Part shown: in pieces, positions 14,622 to 21,990 of the stretch
Numbering within the stretch: position 1 is the stretch's first letter
Layout of the letters: every line of letters starts with the position of its first letter
Assembly: GCA_030688735.1 (NCBI GenBank)
Contig: JAUYJC010000286.1
Location: forward strand, 1-34,708
Direction: 5' to 3'
Source of the DNA: Deltaproteobacteria bacterium
GTDB lineage: Bacteria > Desulfobacterota > Binatia > UBA9968
DNA length: 34,708 bases
Program-made: the position numbers and the translations under genes
Notes under the pieces: generated by a model
Told to the model about the DNA's origin: nothing
What the model saw: the letters and a program-made list of their open reading frames with translations, nothing else
The model's database searches: none

Positions 14622-15000
14622 CGGTCGATTTTTCAATCCGCCTGGGCCGCTCGCGAGAGTCACGCTTCGCACTTCGAGTGACGGGAACGCAGTGCCCGAT
14701 GTACTGATGTTGATCGATTCAGGGGCTGATGTGACATTGGTTCCGCAACAGTCGATTGATCTGCTTGGCGCAACCATAGATTCAGATTCAGCTTATGAGA
14801 TCATGGGTTTTGACGGCAGGAAGAGTATTGCCCGTGTTGCAAGTCTTGAGCTGGTTTTTCTCAGAAGAGTTTTCAGAGGACGATTTCTCATCGGCAATCA
14901 AGAATGCGGCGTCCTGGGACGCGATATCCTCAATCATGTCGCACTGTTGTTGGACGGTCCGCGGCTGGTGTGGGATGAACAAAATTTCACCGGCAAATAA
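14608..15000 (+). CDS. Retropepsin-like aspartyl protease domain protein
   Basis: This 130-aa protein starts at ATG 14608, inside the previous gene. It has the active-site type motif VLMLIDSGADVTLVPQQS (DSGA, about residues 33-50), a flap-like GFDGRKS and the late hydrophobic-hydrophobic-Gly motif CGVLGRDILNH. These are the three landmarks of single-domain retropepsin-like aspartic proteases, which act as dimers. There is no signal peptide, so it is likely cytosolic. Natural substrates of such bacterial single-domain proteins are mostly unknown. Confidence 0.82.
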   Translation: MPTYDGRFFNPPGPLARVTLRTSSDGNAVPDVLMLIDSGADVTLVPQQSIDLLGATIDSDSAYEIMGFDGRKSIARVASLELVFLRRVFRGRFLIGNQECGVLGRDILNHVALLLDGPRLVWDEQNFTGK

Positions 15001-15083
15001 CCACCCGTCTGCTTGCTCTGCTGTTTCTCAGGCCCTCCCCCCGCGCCGACGAGGGGCGAATGCTGGCTCCGCGGGTAGTAAAT

Positions 15084-15150
15084 GACTTGGCGCTTAAACG
15101 TAAAAGGGAAGGTGGCACATGAAAAAGAAGCACATCCGGTCATCCTTCTA
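15084..15150 (+). pseudogene. Remnant: HigB end and HigA start
   Basis: Bases 15084-15150 repeat 12752-12818 with only a handful of mismatches, covering the last codons of the HigB toxin (LALKRKREGG) and the first of the antitoxin (MKKKHIRSSF) before a stop. It is joined directly to a binding-protein tail at 15152, so it marks a deletion endpoint. Confidence 0.88.
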
Positions 15151-15151
15151 A

Positions 15152-15226
15152 CTAAAGACAGCCAAGCAAATCGGCGTGACGATTCCACCCAACGTGCTGG
15201 TGCGGGCGCAGAGGGTGATCAGATAA
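15152..15226 (+). pseudogene. Remnant: last 24 codons of an ABC_sub_bind-type binding protein
   Basis: The frame reads LKTAKQIGVTIPPNVLVRAQ, then RVIR and TAA, nearly identical to the end of 13206-14285. Nothing of the gene body remains upstream; instead the HigB/HigA remnant abuts it. Confidence 0.88.
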
Positions 15227-15295
15227 AAGTGCTGAGTGCTGAGGACTGAGATCGAGATAAAAACCCCAGCACTCATCCTTCAGTACTCAGCACTT
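15227..15295. repeat. Intergenic palindrome, AGTGCTGAGTGCTGAG / CTCAGTACTCAGCACT family
   Basis: The left arm AAGTGCTGAGTGCTGAGGAC and right arm CCTTCAGTACTCAGCACTT are near-complementary and enclose about 30 bases. A second member lies at 15811-15885. It directly follows the binding-protein tail remnant and could act as a terminator. Confidence 0.75.
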
Positions 15296-15310
15296 AACCG
15301 GGGAGGTGCG

Positions 15311-15421
15311 ATGAAAAATATTCTTTCCATTCTTCTTATCGTCGCGGTAGTGGGTACCATCGCCCGGGTTCAACAGCCGGCGGGAAAAGTTCCGCGGATC
15401 GGGTTTAGGAGCGGCGCTTGA
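15311..15421 (+). pseudogene. Truncated start of an ABC_sub_bind-type binding protein
   Basis: GGGGAGGTGCG precedes ATG 15311. The 36-codon frame gives a signal-peptide-like MKNILSILLIVAVVGTIA and then QQPAGKVPRIGFRSGA before TGA 15419-15421. The latter matches the mature start of this family (compare QQTGRIPQIGYLL at 13206-14285). The rest of the gene is missing, and a minus-strand small gene occupies the following DNA. It is either a decayed gene or a small exported peptide; decay is more likely given the neighbouring remnants. Confidence 0.75.
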
Positions 15422-15503
15422 GACCCTTGTCAAAGAGGACGATTAAGAGGCCAACTAAAGCAATGATGCCGAGAACAATAAGAGCTGCAACAAGAGGATT
15501 CAT
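15405..15503 (-). CDS. Small single-span membrane protein, 32 aa
   Basis: On the minus strand ATG 15503 is preceded by GGAGGTGTCCAA. The product MNPLVAALIVLGIIALVGLL then IVLFDKGLKRRS is one hydrophobic helix with a basic tail (positive-inside, C-terminus cytosolic). Its start overlaps the restored stop of the upstream small gene in an ATGA, which supports a two-gene unit. It overlaps the truncated binding-protein start by 17 bp on the other strand. I know no function for it. Confidence 0.6.
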   Translation of the reverse strand: MNPLVAALIVLGIIALVGLLIVLFDKGLKRRS

Positions 15504-15707
15504 TTGGACACCTCCATGCCATCAAGGAGATAACCGGAGAGAGCAAGTAAGAATCCTATAAATGACGCCGACGAGAAGTCCAGCAGAGCTAAAACTCTCT
15601 GGTTTTGCAAAGGGACCGACAACAAGAACCGCGAAAGCGACTTTGGACATGTCCCAAAAATACTTTGCCAGGCTTTCTCTCTGCTTCTCGGTACGAATGA
15701 TCTTCAT
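15500..15707 (-). pseudogene. Small two-span membrane protein with a one-base frameshift
   Basis: The frame starts at 15707 with MKIIRTEKQRESLAKYFWDM and SKVAFAVLVVGPFA, as in small membrane proteins resembling DUF6722. It then has SSAGLLVGVI and drifts into a non-hydrophobic tail ending at 15522. Skipping one T of the TTT at 15562-15560 gives IGFLLALSGYLLDGMEVSK and a stop at 15502-15500 that overlaps the next gene's ATG. The restored product has 68 residues and two membrane helices. An indel in a homopolymer (real or from assembly) is the simplest cause. Confidence 0.6.
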
Positions 15708-15810
15708 GGCCAGATTCTTAGGTCTTGAGAATAACCCATTGCCCGAAGGCGCGTCAATGGCGAGTGCGACGGGAGTAGATCAGAGGGGCGGACAGGATTA
15801 TCAGATGGCA

Positions 15811-15885
15811 GTGCTGAGTAACGAGTGCTGAGGACTGAGTTGGTGATCCGGAAATACTCAGCACTCAGGACTCGTCACTCAGCAC
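15811..15885. repeat. Intergenic palindrome, GTGCTGAG / CTCAGCAC family
   Basis: GTGCTGAGTAACGAGTGCTGAGGACTGAG is mirrored by CTCAGCACTCAGGACTCGTCACTCAGCAC, forming a hairpin of more than 25 imperfect pairs just upstream of the NnrS-like gene. It is the same family as 15227-15295. Confidence 0.78.
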
Positions 15886-15961
15886 CTGCTTGAGGAGTGT
15901 TTGCAAGGGGCTTGTTGCCGCGTGACGTTGGTTGCCCCGATTGGGAATGGGGAGCAAGTTT

Positions 15962-17116
15962 ATGCCTGTTCTATTCGCCCTCGGTTTTCGACCGTTTTTT
16001 CTATTAGCCGGCTTCTTCGCCATTTTCTTGGTGGCGGCCTGGGTCCCGGTTTTTGTCGGCGGGTTCGCCTTCGGCACATACTACGGACAGCTCGGTTGGC
16101 ACAGCCATGAAATGATTTTCGGTTACGCCTCTGCGGTCGTCGCCGGGTTTCTTTTGACCGCGGTGCGCAACTGGACGGAGAGGCCGACACCGACGGGCGG
16201 CTATTTAGCGGCGATAGCCGCGTTGTGGCTCGTAGGCAGAATCCTGCCGTTGTTCCCCGAGAGTTTTCCGGGGTGGTTAATCGCGCTCGTCGATCTTACG
16301 TTTTTGCCCGCAGTTGCGATCGGCATCGGGGTCCCGCTGGTGCGTAAAAATGAAAAACGGAATCTGGTTTTTCTTCTACTCCTGTCCGGTCTGTTCATTG
16401 CCAACCTTCAGGTTCATCTCGATCTCTTGGGTTACGGACGGCAGCTTGCGGGAATCGGGGTTTTCCTCGGACTTCATATCGTCATTCTGTTGATCGTGAT
16501 CATGGGCGGAAGGGTGATCCCGTTCTTCACCGAACGGGCGCTCCAGGGCGTCGTGATAAAGCGGCGGCCGGTCATCGAGTGGCTGGCGCCGATCAGCGCG
16601 CTTGCGTTTTTGTGCGCCGAGCTTTTTCGCGCGGACACCTTCATCGTGGGAGCTTGCGCGGCGCTGGCCGCGGTCGTGAACGGCATCCGCCTGGCAAGCT
16701 GGTACACCCATCGTTTTTGGCGCGTGCCGCTGCTGTGGGTGCTGCATCTCGGTTATGGCTGGATCGTCGCAGGCTTCTGTTTGGAAGCGGCGGTGGCTTT
16801 CGGGGCGATCCCGCCGCAGTCCACCACCCATGCATTCACCGCCGGCGCCATCGGCGTGTTGACCCTTGGAATGATGGCGCGCGTCGCTCTCGGCCATACG
16901 GCGAGACCGCTAAGGGTCGGAACGGTCATGGCCGTTGCCTTCGGTCTGGTCAACCTCTCCGCTTTCCTGCGCGCTTTGCTGCCCATCTGGTACCCGGAAC
17001 GGCTTTCAGAGTTCGTTGTTCTTAGCGGGGCATTGTGGTGTATCGCGTTTTTTATCTTCGTGGTCATCTATACGCCGATTCTCACGCAGCCAAGAATCGA
17101 CGGGCGGCCTGGCTAG
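15962..17116 (+). CDS. nnrS: NnrS family protein (haem/copper membrane protein linked to NO metabolism)
   Basis: This 384-aa polytopic membrane protein has about 12 predicted helices. ATG 15962 follows GGGGAGCAAG; in-frame starts further upstream (TTG 15932, ATG 15947) are less likely. The family signature is seen in ALGFRPFFLLAG at the N-terminus, GQLGWHSHEMIFGYASAVVAGFLLTAVRNWT, with the WH-x-HEM motif (likely metal/haem ligands), GLHIVILLIVIMGGRVIPFFTERAL, and ALGHTARPLR near the C-terminus. NnrS proteins have been linked to nitrosative-stress protection and denitrification. No nitrite or NO reductase gene is visible in the window. Confidence 0.9.
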   Translation: MPVLFALGFRPFFLLAGFFAIFLVAAWVPVFVGGFAFGTYYGQLGWHSHEMIFGYASAVVAGFLLTAVRNWTERPTPTGGYLAAIAALWLVGRILPLFPESFPGWLIALVDLTFLPAVAIGIGVPLVRKNEKRNLVFLLLLSGLFIANLQVHLDLLGYGRQLAGIGVFLGLHIVILLIVIMGGRVIPFFTERALQGVVIKRRPVIEWLAPISALAFLCAELFRADTFIVGACAALAAVVNGIRLASWYTHRFWRVPLLWVLHLGYGWIVAGFCLEAAVAFGAIPPQSTTHAFTAGAIGVLTLGMMARVALGHTARPLRVGTVMAVAFGLVNLSAFLRALLPIWYPERLSEFVVLSGALWCIAFFIFVVIYTPILTQPRIDGRPG

Positions 17117-17256
17117 AGCCTTCCGTAAGTTAGGCCGGTCGTGCGCCAAGAGGTTTCGGTATTGCAGCCTCCGATACGATCTGAAATAGGTGAAATCAGC
17201 ATGACTCACGGTTATTAGGCTTTCCAACTCTGGCTTTGATGTCGAAGGAGGAATCG

Positions 17257-18270
17257 ATGTTTGTGCGCAAATCGTTCGTCGCTCACTTCCGCCTCTTAAT
17301 ATTGGCCCTTGTCTGTGGAGTTTTGCCCGGCGGCAAGACAGTGCTCGGCGCTGAAAGACTCGTGGGGCTCCAGGCCGCGCCGAGCATTGCGATGGCGTTG
17401 CCTTGGTTCGCCGAGGAGGCTCGGCTGTATTCGAAGTACGACCTCGATTTTCAACTGGTTTAAATCGCTTCCTCCGGGATCGTGACGGCGGCGATGAGCG
17501 GGGGCAGCGGCTCCGTCGCCATCGCCGGGGGCGAGGGACCGATCCGCGCTTTCCTTAGTGGCAATACTGACTTTGTATTCATCGGGTCGGTGAAAAACGT
17601 ACTCACTCACAGCATCATGGGTAAGCCGGAAATCAAGACGCCGGAAGACCTGAAGGGTAAGAAAATCGGCGTGGGCCGCATCGGCGGTAACTCGCACTAC
17701 TTTACGGTCTACGGCATGCGCCAAAAAGGGTTGGACCCGAGCCGGGACGCGAACTTGATTCAAACCGGCGGCGCTCCGGAAACTTTCCAGGCATTGGCTT
17801 CGGGCGCCGTGGACGCCGCCTCCATCACCACCCCACAGGATACTCGCGCGGCCTTCTTGGGTTACAACTATGTCATCGACGGGCGAGAACTGAAGCCAGC
17901 TTACATCGCAGTGGGATTCGTGACGCTGCGCTCGGTTATTGCCAAACGGCCAAAGGTGATTAGCCAGTTCATGCACGTGATGGCGGAGTCCTTCAAACTG
18001 ATGGTGACGGACCGGGAGCTGGCATACAAGATCATGGCCAAAAGGATTAATTTGACTGATCGGAAGGTTTTCGACGCGGCCTATAGCGCTGAGCTTAAAG
18101 TGTTGGAGCCGAAGTTCGAGATCAAAGCCGGCGCGATCCAAGCGACGTTGGATGAGATTGGCCGCACCGATCCGCGCGCCGCGAAAGTCTCGCCGCAGCA
18201 GTTGATCGACCGGCGCTATCTTGAAGAGATGGAGAAGGACGGGACGTTCGAGCGATTGGGTTTGAAATGA
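17257..18270 (+). pseudogene. NMT1-like ABC transporter substrate-binding protein with in-frame stop
   Basis: ATG 17257 has AAGGAGG at ideal spacing. The signal peptide is followed by AERLVGLQAAPSIAMALPWFAEEARLYSKYDLDFQLV and then TAA (17461-17463, codon 69). The same frame continues at once with IASSGIVTAAMSGGSGSVAI, IKTPEDLKGKKIGVGRIGGNS and the C-terminus LIDRRYLEEMEKDGTFERLG. A tyrosine codon (TAT/TAC) changed to TAA is the natural explanation. The rest is well preserved over 260 codons, so the mutation is recent or an error. An internal restart at ATG 17494 would lack the signal peptide. Confidence 0.85.
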
Positions 18271-18278
18271 GACCGGTT

Positions 18279-18358
18279 GAGGATGGAGGATTGAAGATCG
18301 AGGATGGTGTCCCGCCGACTCTCCCCGCGATTCTCCATCATCGATCCTCTATCCTCGA
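18279..18358. repeat. Intergenic palindrome, GAGGATGGAGGAT / CGATCCTCTATCCTCGA family
   Basis: GAGGATGGAGGATTGAAGATCGAGGATGG is mirrored by CCATCATCGATCCTCTATCCTCGA. It lies between two convergent genes, and the stop codon of the minus-strand gene (18349-18351) is inside the right arm. The family also occurs at 1447, 5731 and 10560. Confidence 0.75.
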
Positions 18359-18696
18359 CCCGATTCATCAGGTTCGTTTTCGCCCAGACTGTTGGTGTCT
18401 TGCCGGCGTTGCTGCTTTTCAGCTTTCTTCACGGCGATCTCCCGCGCTCGGTCCTCGATGGAAATAACGCGGTCAGGTTGGGGCTTGCCAAAACGTTTTT
18501 GATAAATCTGTTCGATGAAGACCGGTAGGGGAGCTTTCCACGGTTCTTGCTTGTGGTTGGCTAGCTTACCCAATTTGCGCGGGTTCATGCCGAGCTCGCG
18601 AGCCATCTGGACCTGCGCATGCGACAGGTGAAAGCGCTTGCGCGCCTCGATCCACCTTTGCATCTCTTCAGTTATGCGCGGTATGGTCTGCGCCAT
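18349..18696 (-). CDS. Conserved 115-aa protein of unknown function
   Basis: ATG 18696 is chosen because the family-like start MAQTIPRITEEMQRWIEARK follows GGGGTGAGC; the frame extends to 18735. The core FHLSHAQVQMARELGMNPRKLG, HKQEPWKAPLPVFIEQIYQ and RFGKPQPDRVIS is of a kind I have met as a widespread hypothetical protein. A helix-turn-helix-like stretch (HAQVQMARELGMNPRKLGKL) suggests nucleic acid binding, but this is inference. The C-terminal tail is charged and ends in the palindrome. No operon partner is adjacent. Confidence 0.72.
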   Translation of the reverse strand: MAQTIPRITEEMQRWIEARKRFHLSHAQVQMARELGMNPRKLGKLANHKQEPWKAPLPVFIEQIYQKRFGKPQPDRVISIEDRAREIAVKKAEKQQRRQDTNSLGENEPDESGRG

Positions 18697-18894
18697 GCTC
18701 ACCCCTATTTTGAAAAAGCCGGCTGCTCGTCGCAAACCGCTGTCCGGTTGTCACACACGGCGCAGCTCCACGCGAGTTGTTCGAGGGGTTAACTTCTTGC
18801 ACGCCATGATTGGTCTACACCGCGAAACTACGTTTATCGTTTGACACTCCGCGTTGCGCCAGCACAACGCCCTCATGACCTCGGCAACTCATTC

Positions 18895-19134
18895 CTACTC
18901 CAGATCCGGCAACTCATGCCTCGCCAATAGCACTCTGATCGACCGCGCCTTGCCGGGCGTGCGCTCAATAAGTCCGTTCCGTTCGAGAGTCAGGACCATT
19001 TGGTGCACGGTCGGCGGAGTGACATCGAAGTGGCGTTGCAGCTCCGCTTCAGAGGGGGAGTAGCCGTGAATCTTGCCGTAATAATAGATGAACGCCAAGT
19101 ATTTTCCCTGCTTTTCCGTGTAGCGCTGTTGCAT
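18895..19134 (-). CDS. LexA-type winged-helix DNA-binding protein without protease domain
   Basis: This 79-aa protein starts at ATG 19134 (MQQRYTEKQGKYLAFIYYY); the frame is open up to 19224. It follows the N-terminal domain of LexA: EKQGKYLAFIYYYGKIHGYSP, SEAELQRHFDVTPPTVHQMV and LERNGLIERTPGKARSIRVL, with the recognition helix around TPPTVHQMVLTLE. The autoproteolytic Ser/Lys domain of full LexA (about 200 aa) is absent. It may be a stand-alone repressor or small regulator. Targets are unknown. Confidence 0.82.
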   Translation of the reverse strand: MQQRYTEKQGKYLAFIYYYGKIHGYSPSEAELQRHFDVTPPTVHQMVLTLERNGLIERTPGKARSIRVLLARHELPDLE

Positions 19135-19287
19135 AGAATCGATCCTTTGACTCGAGCCCCAGCCATGGCCGGGGGATTTGGCTGAGGATTTCGCCCCACG
19201 GGCTTGCCCGTGGGGCGCCACCACAAATTAACTGCTTCGCTTGACCAGCACTGTCCTGATTACACTTCCCCCTCGGATGATCGCTTC

Positions 19288-19911
19288 TTAGAAAGCCCCC
19301 TGCTCGCATATCCGAAGGTTTTCACGAGCCAGCTCGTCGGACGAATCCATCGACACGGCTCGGAGCAGAAGTTCTCTCGCCCTTTCCAGCCGACCGGATT
19401 CGTACAGACTCCACCCCAAATCATTGGTCAACTCCTGACTATTCGGTTCGAGCGCAAACGCGTTCTCATACGCAGCAACAGCCTCGTCAAGAAATCCTTC
19501 GTGGGCGGCGCAGCAGCCGAGACCTTGATAGAGATTCGACCGGTCAGGAAATCTCTCCACCGCTCCTCGAAAGAGATCAAGACCGTCCGCATATTCCTTG
19601 CTCCGAATAAGGAAACTCCCTGCCACGTCGATTATCTCCCGAATATCGCAGTCGTTCTCTGGCAGTGATAGGAGGGAGAGAAAAAGACGTCTCCCTTCGT
19701 TCTCTCGGCGGCGCTGGTATTCGATCGATCCCATGGTCAGAACCGCCGGAGGATAGTCGGGCCTTAACGCCAAAGCACGTTTTGCGGCGGCTACGGACTG
19801 CTCCGTATCGCCAAGAGCCATTTGAAAAATGCTGTCGGCGTACGCCGCTTCGGCGTCGAAAAGCTGTCAGCTCTTCGAAGCGTCGTCGCTCTCGTTACGC
19901 TTGCGTGACAT
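19288..19911 (-). CDS. Tetratricopeptide-repeat protein, in-frame TGA near the start
   Basis: The clear coding part runs from ATG 19821 (MALGDTEQSVAAAKRALALR) to 19288, 177 aa, and carries about four TPR-like units: DYPPAVLTMGSIEYQRR, EYADGLDLFRGAVERFPD, NLYQGLGCCAAHEGFLDEAV and ELTNDLGWSLYESGRLERA. Upstream in the same frame are 15 protein-like codons (QLFDAEAAYADSIFQ), a TGA at 19869-19867 and then MSRKRNESDDASKS from ATG 19911. This suggests an original 207-aa protein interrupted at codon 15. Translation from 19821 would still give most TPRs. TPR proteins serve as protein-protein adaptors. It is probably in one unit with the gene ending at 20045. Confidence 0.78.
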
Positions 19912-20044
19912 GGCGATCTCGTGATTTTACGTTCCTCGTAATCTGCCCCTTCTCGATCCTAATAATCGACGGCGATCGTTCCGCGACGAGGCCCAGATGC
20001 GTCGGCTGAACGGCTCTGTCGCCGCGGTCGTAGCGCAGCGTGGT

Positions 20045-20485
20045 CTAGGCGGTGCTGGCGGACATGACGGTGACATGGTAGCCATCGGGCGTCGTGGTGA
20101 CCTCGTATTCAACAATGATTCTCCCGTCGTCTGGGAAGAAAAGCTCTTTTCTCCGGCTCAGAGCTAGGACTATTTCGCGCAGCATGGCGGGATCGGGAAG
20201 ATCCCGCTCGCGCGTGGCTTCGACAAGTTGCTTCTCACGCTCGGGCTCCGATAACAAGGCGAGGTTCCACGCGATGGTTCCTATCCCAATCAGGGCCTTG
20301 TAGGCGATGAGAGTGGTCGCTTCCTGTCGATACGGTTCGATAAGCTCGACGAGCGCCTCGGACAGAGGACTCTTTGGCGGTAATGTCGGGCGCGATGTGG
20401 TCCGGAGTGCGGTTCCGAGAGTGTCTGACGACGAAGGGATGCCTCTCTCGTTACGCTGGTGTTTTCTTCTGCTCGCCCGTCCCAT
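20045..20485 (-). CDS. Conserved 146-aa protein of unknown function
   Basis: ATG 20485 ([15 protein letters not shown]) is preferred over the start at 20542 because basic GRASRRK-type starts are usual for this kind of protein. It has a basic disordered N-terminus of about 35 residues, a helical middle ([38 protein letters not shown]) and a C-terminal beta segment ([20 protein letters not shown]). The 130-nt gap to the TPR gene and shared strand suggest a transcript. No function can be given. Confidence 0.7.
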   Translation of the reverse strand: MGRASRRKHQRNERGIPSSSDTLGTALRTTSRPTLPPKSPLSEALVELIEPYRQEATTLIAYKALIGIGTIAWNLALLSEPEREKQLVEATRERDLPDPAMLREIVLALSRRKELFFPDDGRIIVEYEVTTTPDGYHVTVMSASTA

Positions 20486-20538
20486 ACTTTCTACCTGCCA
20501 GAATTTCGCGCCGCCTTCAACATGTTCACGCCGTGAGG

Positions 20539-20712
20539 TCACGATGGTCGAAACGCTTTAGAAGACGTGGCCTGTTCCACCGAGTAAAGCCAGTCCGCGA
20601 CGGCTTGACGGGTCGCTGAATCGCCCTTTACGACGGCGAACCGCGATAACGGGACTACCAGCACTCGATCGTGCCGAAGCAAGGCTAACCGGCGCGCTGA
20701 TTGGACCGGCAA
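20539..20712 (-). CDS. Possible small ORF or gene remnant, 57 codons
   Basis: A minus-strand frame from TTG 20712 to TGA 20541-20539 reads [20 protein letters not shown], then [20 protein letters not shown] and WLYSVEQ. The composition looks protein-like, possibly the end of a regulator, but there is no ATG and no ribosome binding site, and I recognise no family. It lies 53 nt upstream of the 146-aa gene and overlaps a plus-strand binding-protein tail. Treat as tentative. Confidence 0.2.
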   Translation of the reverse strand: MPVQSARRLALLRHDRVLVVPLSRFAVVKGDSATRQAVADWLYSVEQATSSKAFRPS

Positions 20713-20786
20713 TGATCGACCGGCGCTTTCTTGAAGAGATGAAGAAGTCCGGCTTCTTTGAGCAGCTTTGGGGCGGGAAGCGCTAG
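20712..20786 (+). pseudogene. Remnant: C-terminal tail of an NMT1-like binding protein
   Basis: The frame gives [20 protein letters not shown] then GGKR and TAG. This matches the end of the gene at 17257-18270 (LIDRRYLEEMEKDGTFERLG). No gene body remains upstream, so it is a leftover of a deleted paralogue. Confidence 0.8.
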
Positions 20787-20949
20787 GTTAGAACGAGTCG
20801 GTAGTAAATTGCGCAGACAGGTCAATGTAACGCTTACCCATGGCCGCGCGGCAGCCTGATCCGAGCGCTTCTTCGCGATGGTCGGCACGACCAAGTGACC
20901 AATCCGGAGCCACCGTCAGCCGGCGCATCTCAATTCGAATTGCGCCCCT

Positions 20950-21990
20950 CTAATTTCTCATCATCTTCTTCACTCTATCGATGACCTCTGGAGGTTGGAT
21001 CATGATGTCTTTGGTTAGCGATTCCAGTTCTTCGCCGGTTGTTATATCTAGGTCCCATCTACGCTTCTTGGCATCGGCCAATAGCTCTGCGTCGTTCAGC
21101 GCCGTGGTAAAAGCTGTGCGCAAAATTTTAACCCGGTCGGCGGGGGTGCCCGGAGGGGCAATGAAAGGACGACCGAGATCGCCGGCTGAGAGCAGCACTT
21201 TGGCTACCCTCTTGATGGCATCGGGTGTTTTATGTGTTTCCATCAATTCGTATAAGGTTGGGACATCGGGCAATTTGGCATAGCGCGTAGCGCCGCTTTG
21301 TACTAAGGCGCGAACGAAACCCTTCTTTATCCACGTGCGGGTGGGTTCGCGGCCGACGTATGCCGAAGCGGTGCCGGCGCGGCAGTGCGCTTCGCCTTTC
21401 TCGATGGCCAAGTTCATCTCACCGCCGCCGCCATAGCCGGCGACGATATTTATCTTAAGGCCGAGCCCTTCCTCAAGGAGCCGCGGCAAGAAGTAGCTCA
21501 ATCCGGACCGGGCCAATGCGGCGCACCTTGGCGGCTCGGCCGCCTTGCGAATGTCTTCCAAAGTTTTGTACGGCCCATCCGTTCGAATGTAAAGCACCTG
21601 ATCGATCCGCTCCGGCGAGCCGATCCAGGAAAATTTCGGCCAGTCGAATTTTACTTCCTTGGCGCCGACAAGCTGATCGATGTAGAGGGCCGGATTGATC
21701 AGTCCGAGAGTCAAACCGTCGGGTTTGGCGATGTTATAAACGTAGTTGGCCGCGATAACGCCGGCGGCGCCCGGCATGTTTTGCACCACGATATCGGGGC
21801 GTCCTGGAATCTGTTTGCCGAGATGTTGGGCGATAAAGCGCGCCCAGTCGTCCATCGCTCCACCGGCGGAGTTGCCGACCACAAGCCTGATGGTATTGTC
21901 CTTAAAAAATTCAGGCGCAGCGGCAAGCGCGCTACCAAAGAGATGGGCAAAGCCAATTAGAGAAGCTACGCTAGAAACGACTCTTTTCAT
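20950..21990 (-). CDS. TctC-like tripartite tricarboxylate transporter substrate-binding protein
   Basis: This is a 346-aa exported protein whose start at 21990 follows an AAGGGGGATTTT site. The signal peptide MKRVVSSVASLIGFAHLFGS..ALA is followed by FFKDNTIRLVVGNSAGGAMDDWARFIAQHLGK, IPGRPDIVVQNMPGAAGVIAANYVY and KPDGLTLG, the standard TctC layout. Cys156 (PPRCAA) and Cys203 (AHCRAG) are 47 residues apart, as in two other paralogues here, suggesting a disulfide. C-terminal IAPPGTPADRVKILRTAF is also typical. It is alone on its strand, with no TctA/TctB. The ligand is probably a carboxylate, unspecified. Confidence 0.88.
   Translation of the reverse strand: MKRVVSSVASLIGFAHLFGSALAAAPEFFKDNTIRLVVGNSAGGAMDDWARFIAQHLGKQIPGRPDIVVQNMPGAAGVIAANYVYNIAKPDGLTLGLINPALYIDQLVGAKEVKFDWPKFSWIGSPERIDQVLYIRTDGPYKTLEDIRKAAEPPRCAALARSGLSYFLPRLLEEGLGLKINIVAGYGGGGEMNLAIEKGEAHCRAGTASAYVGREPTRTWIKKGFVRALVQSGATRYAKLPDVPTLYELMETHKTPDAIKRVAKVLLSAGDLGRPFIAPPGTPADRVKILRTAFTTALNDAELLADAKKRRWDLDITTGEELESLTKDIMIQPPEVIDRVKKMMRN

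Noticed and set aside
17461-17463. Recoding of the TAA in the NMT1-like gene
   Set aside because: TAA is not a selenocysteine codon, and no readthrough context is visible; a Tyr-to-stop change is more likely.
19867-19869. TGA in the TPR gene as a second selenocysteine codon
   Set aside because: TPR proteins have no known Sec members, the flanking codons (KS-stop-QL) show no redox motif, and the only nearby stem (CGCC/GGCG, 4 bp) is weak and its loop starts 15 nt after the TGA. A nonsense change or a later start is simpler.
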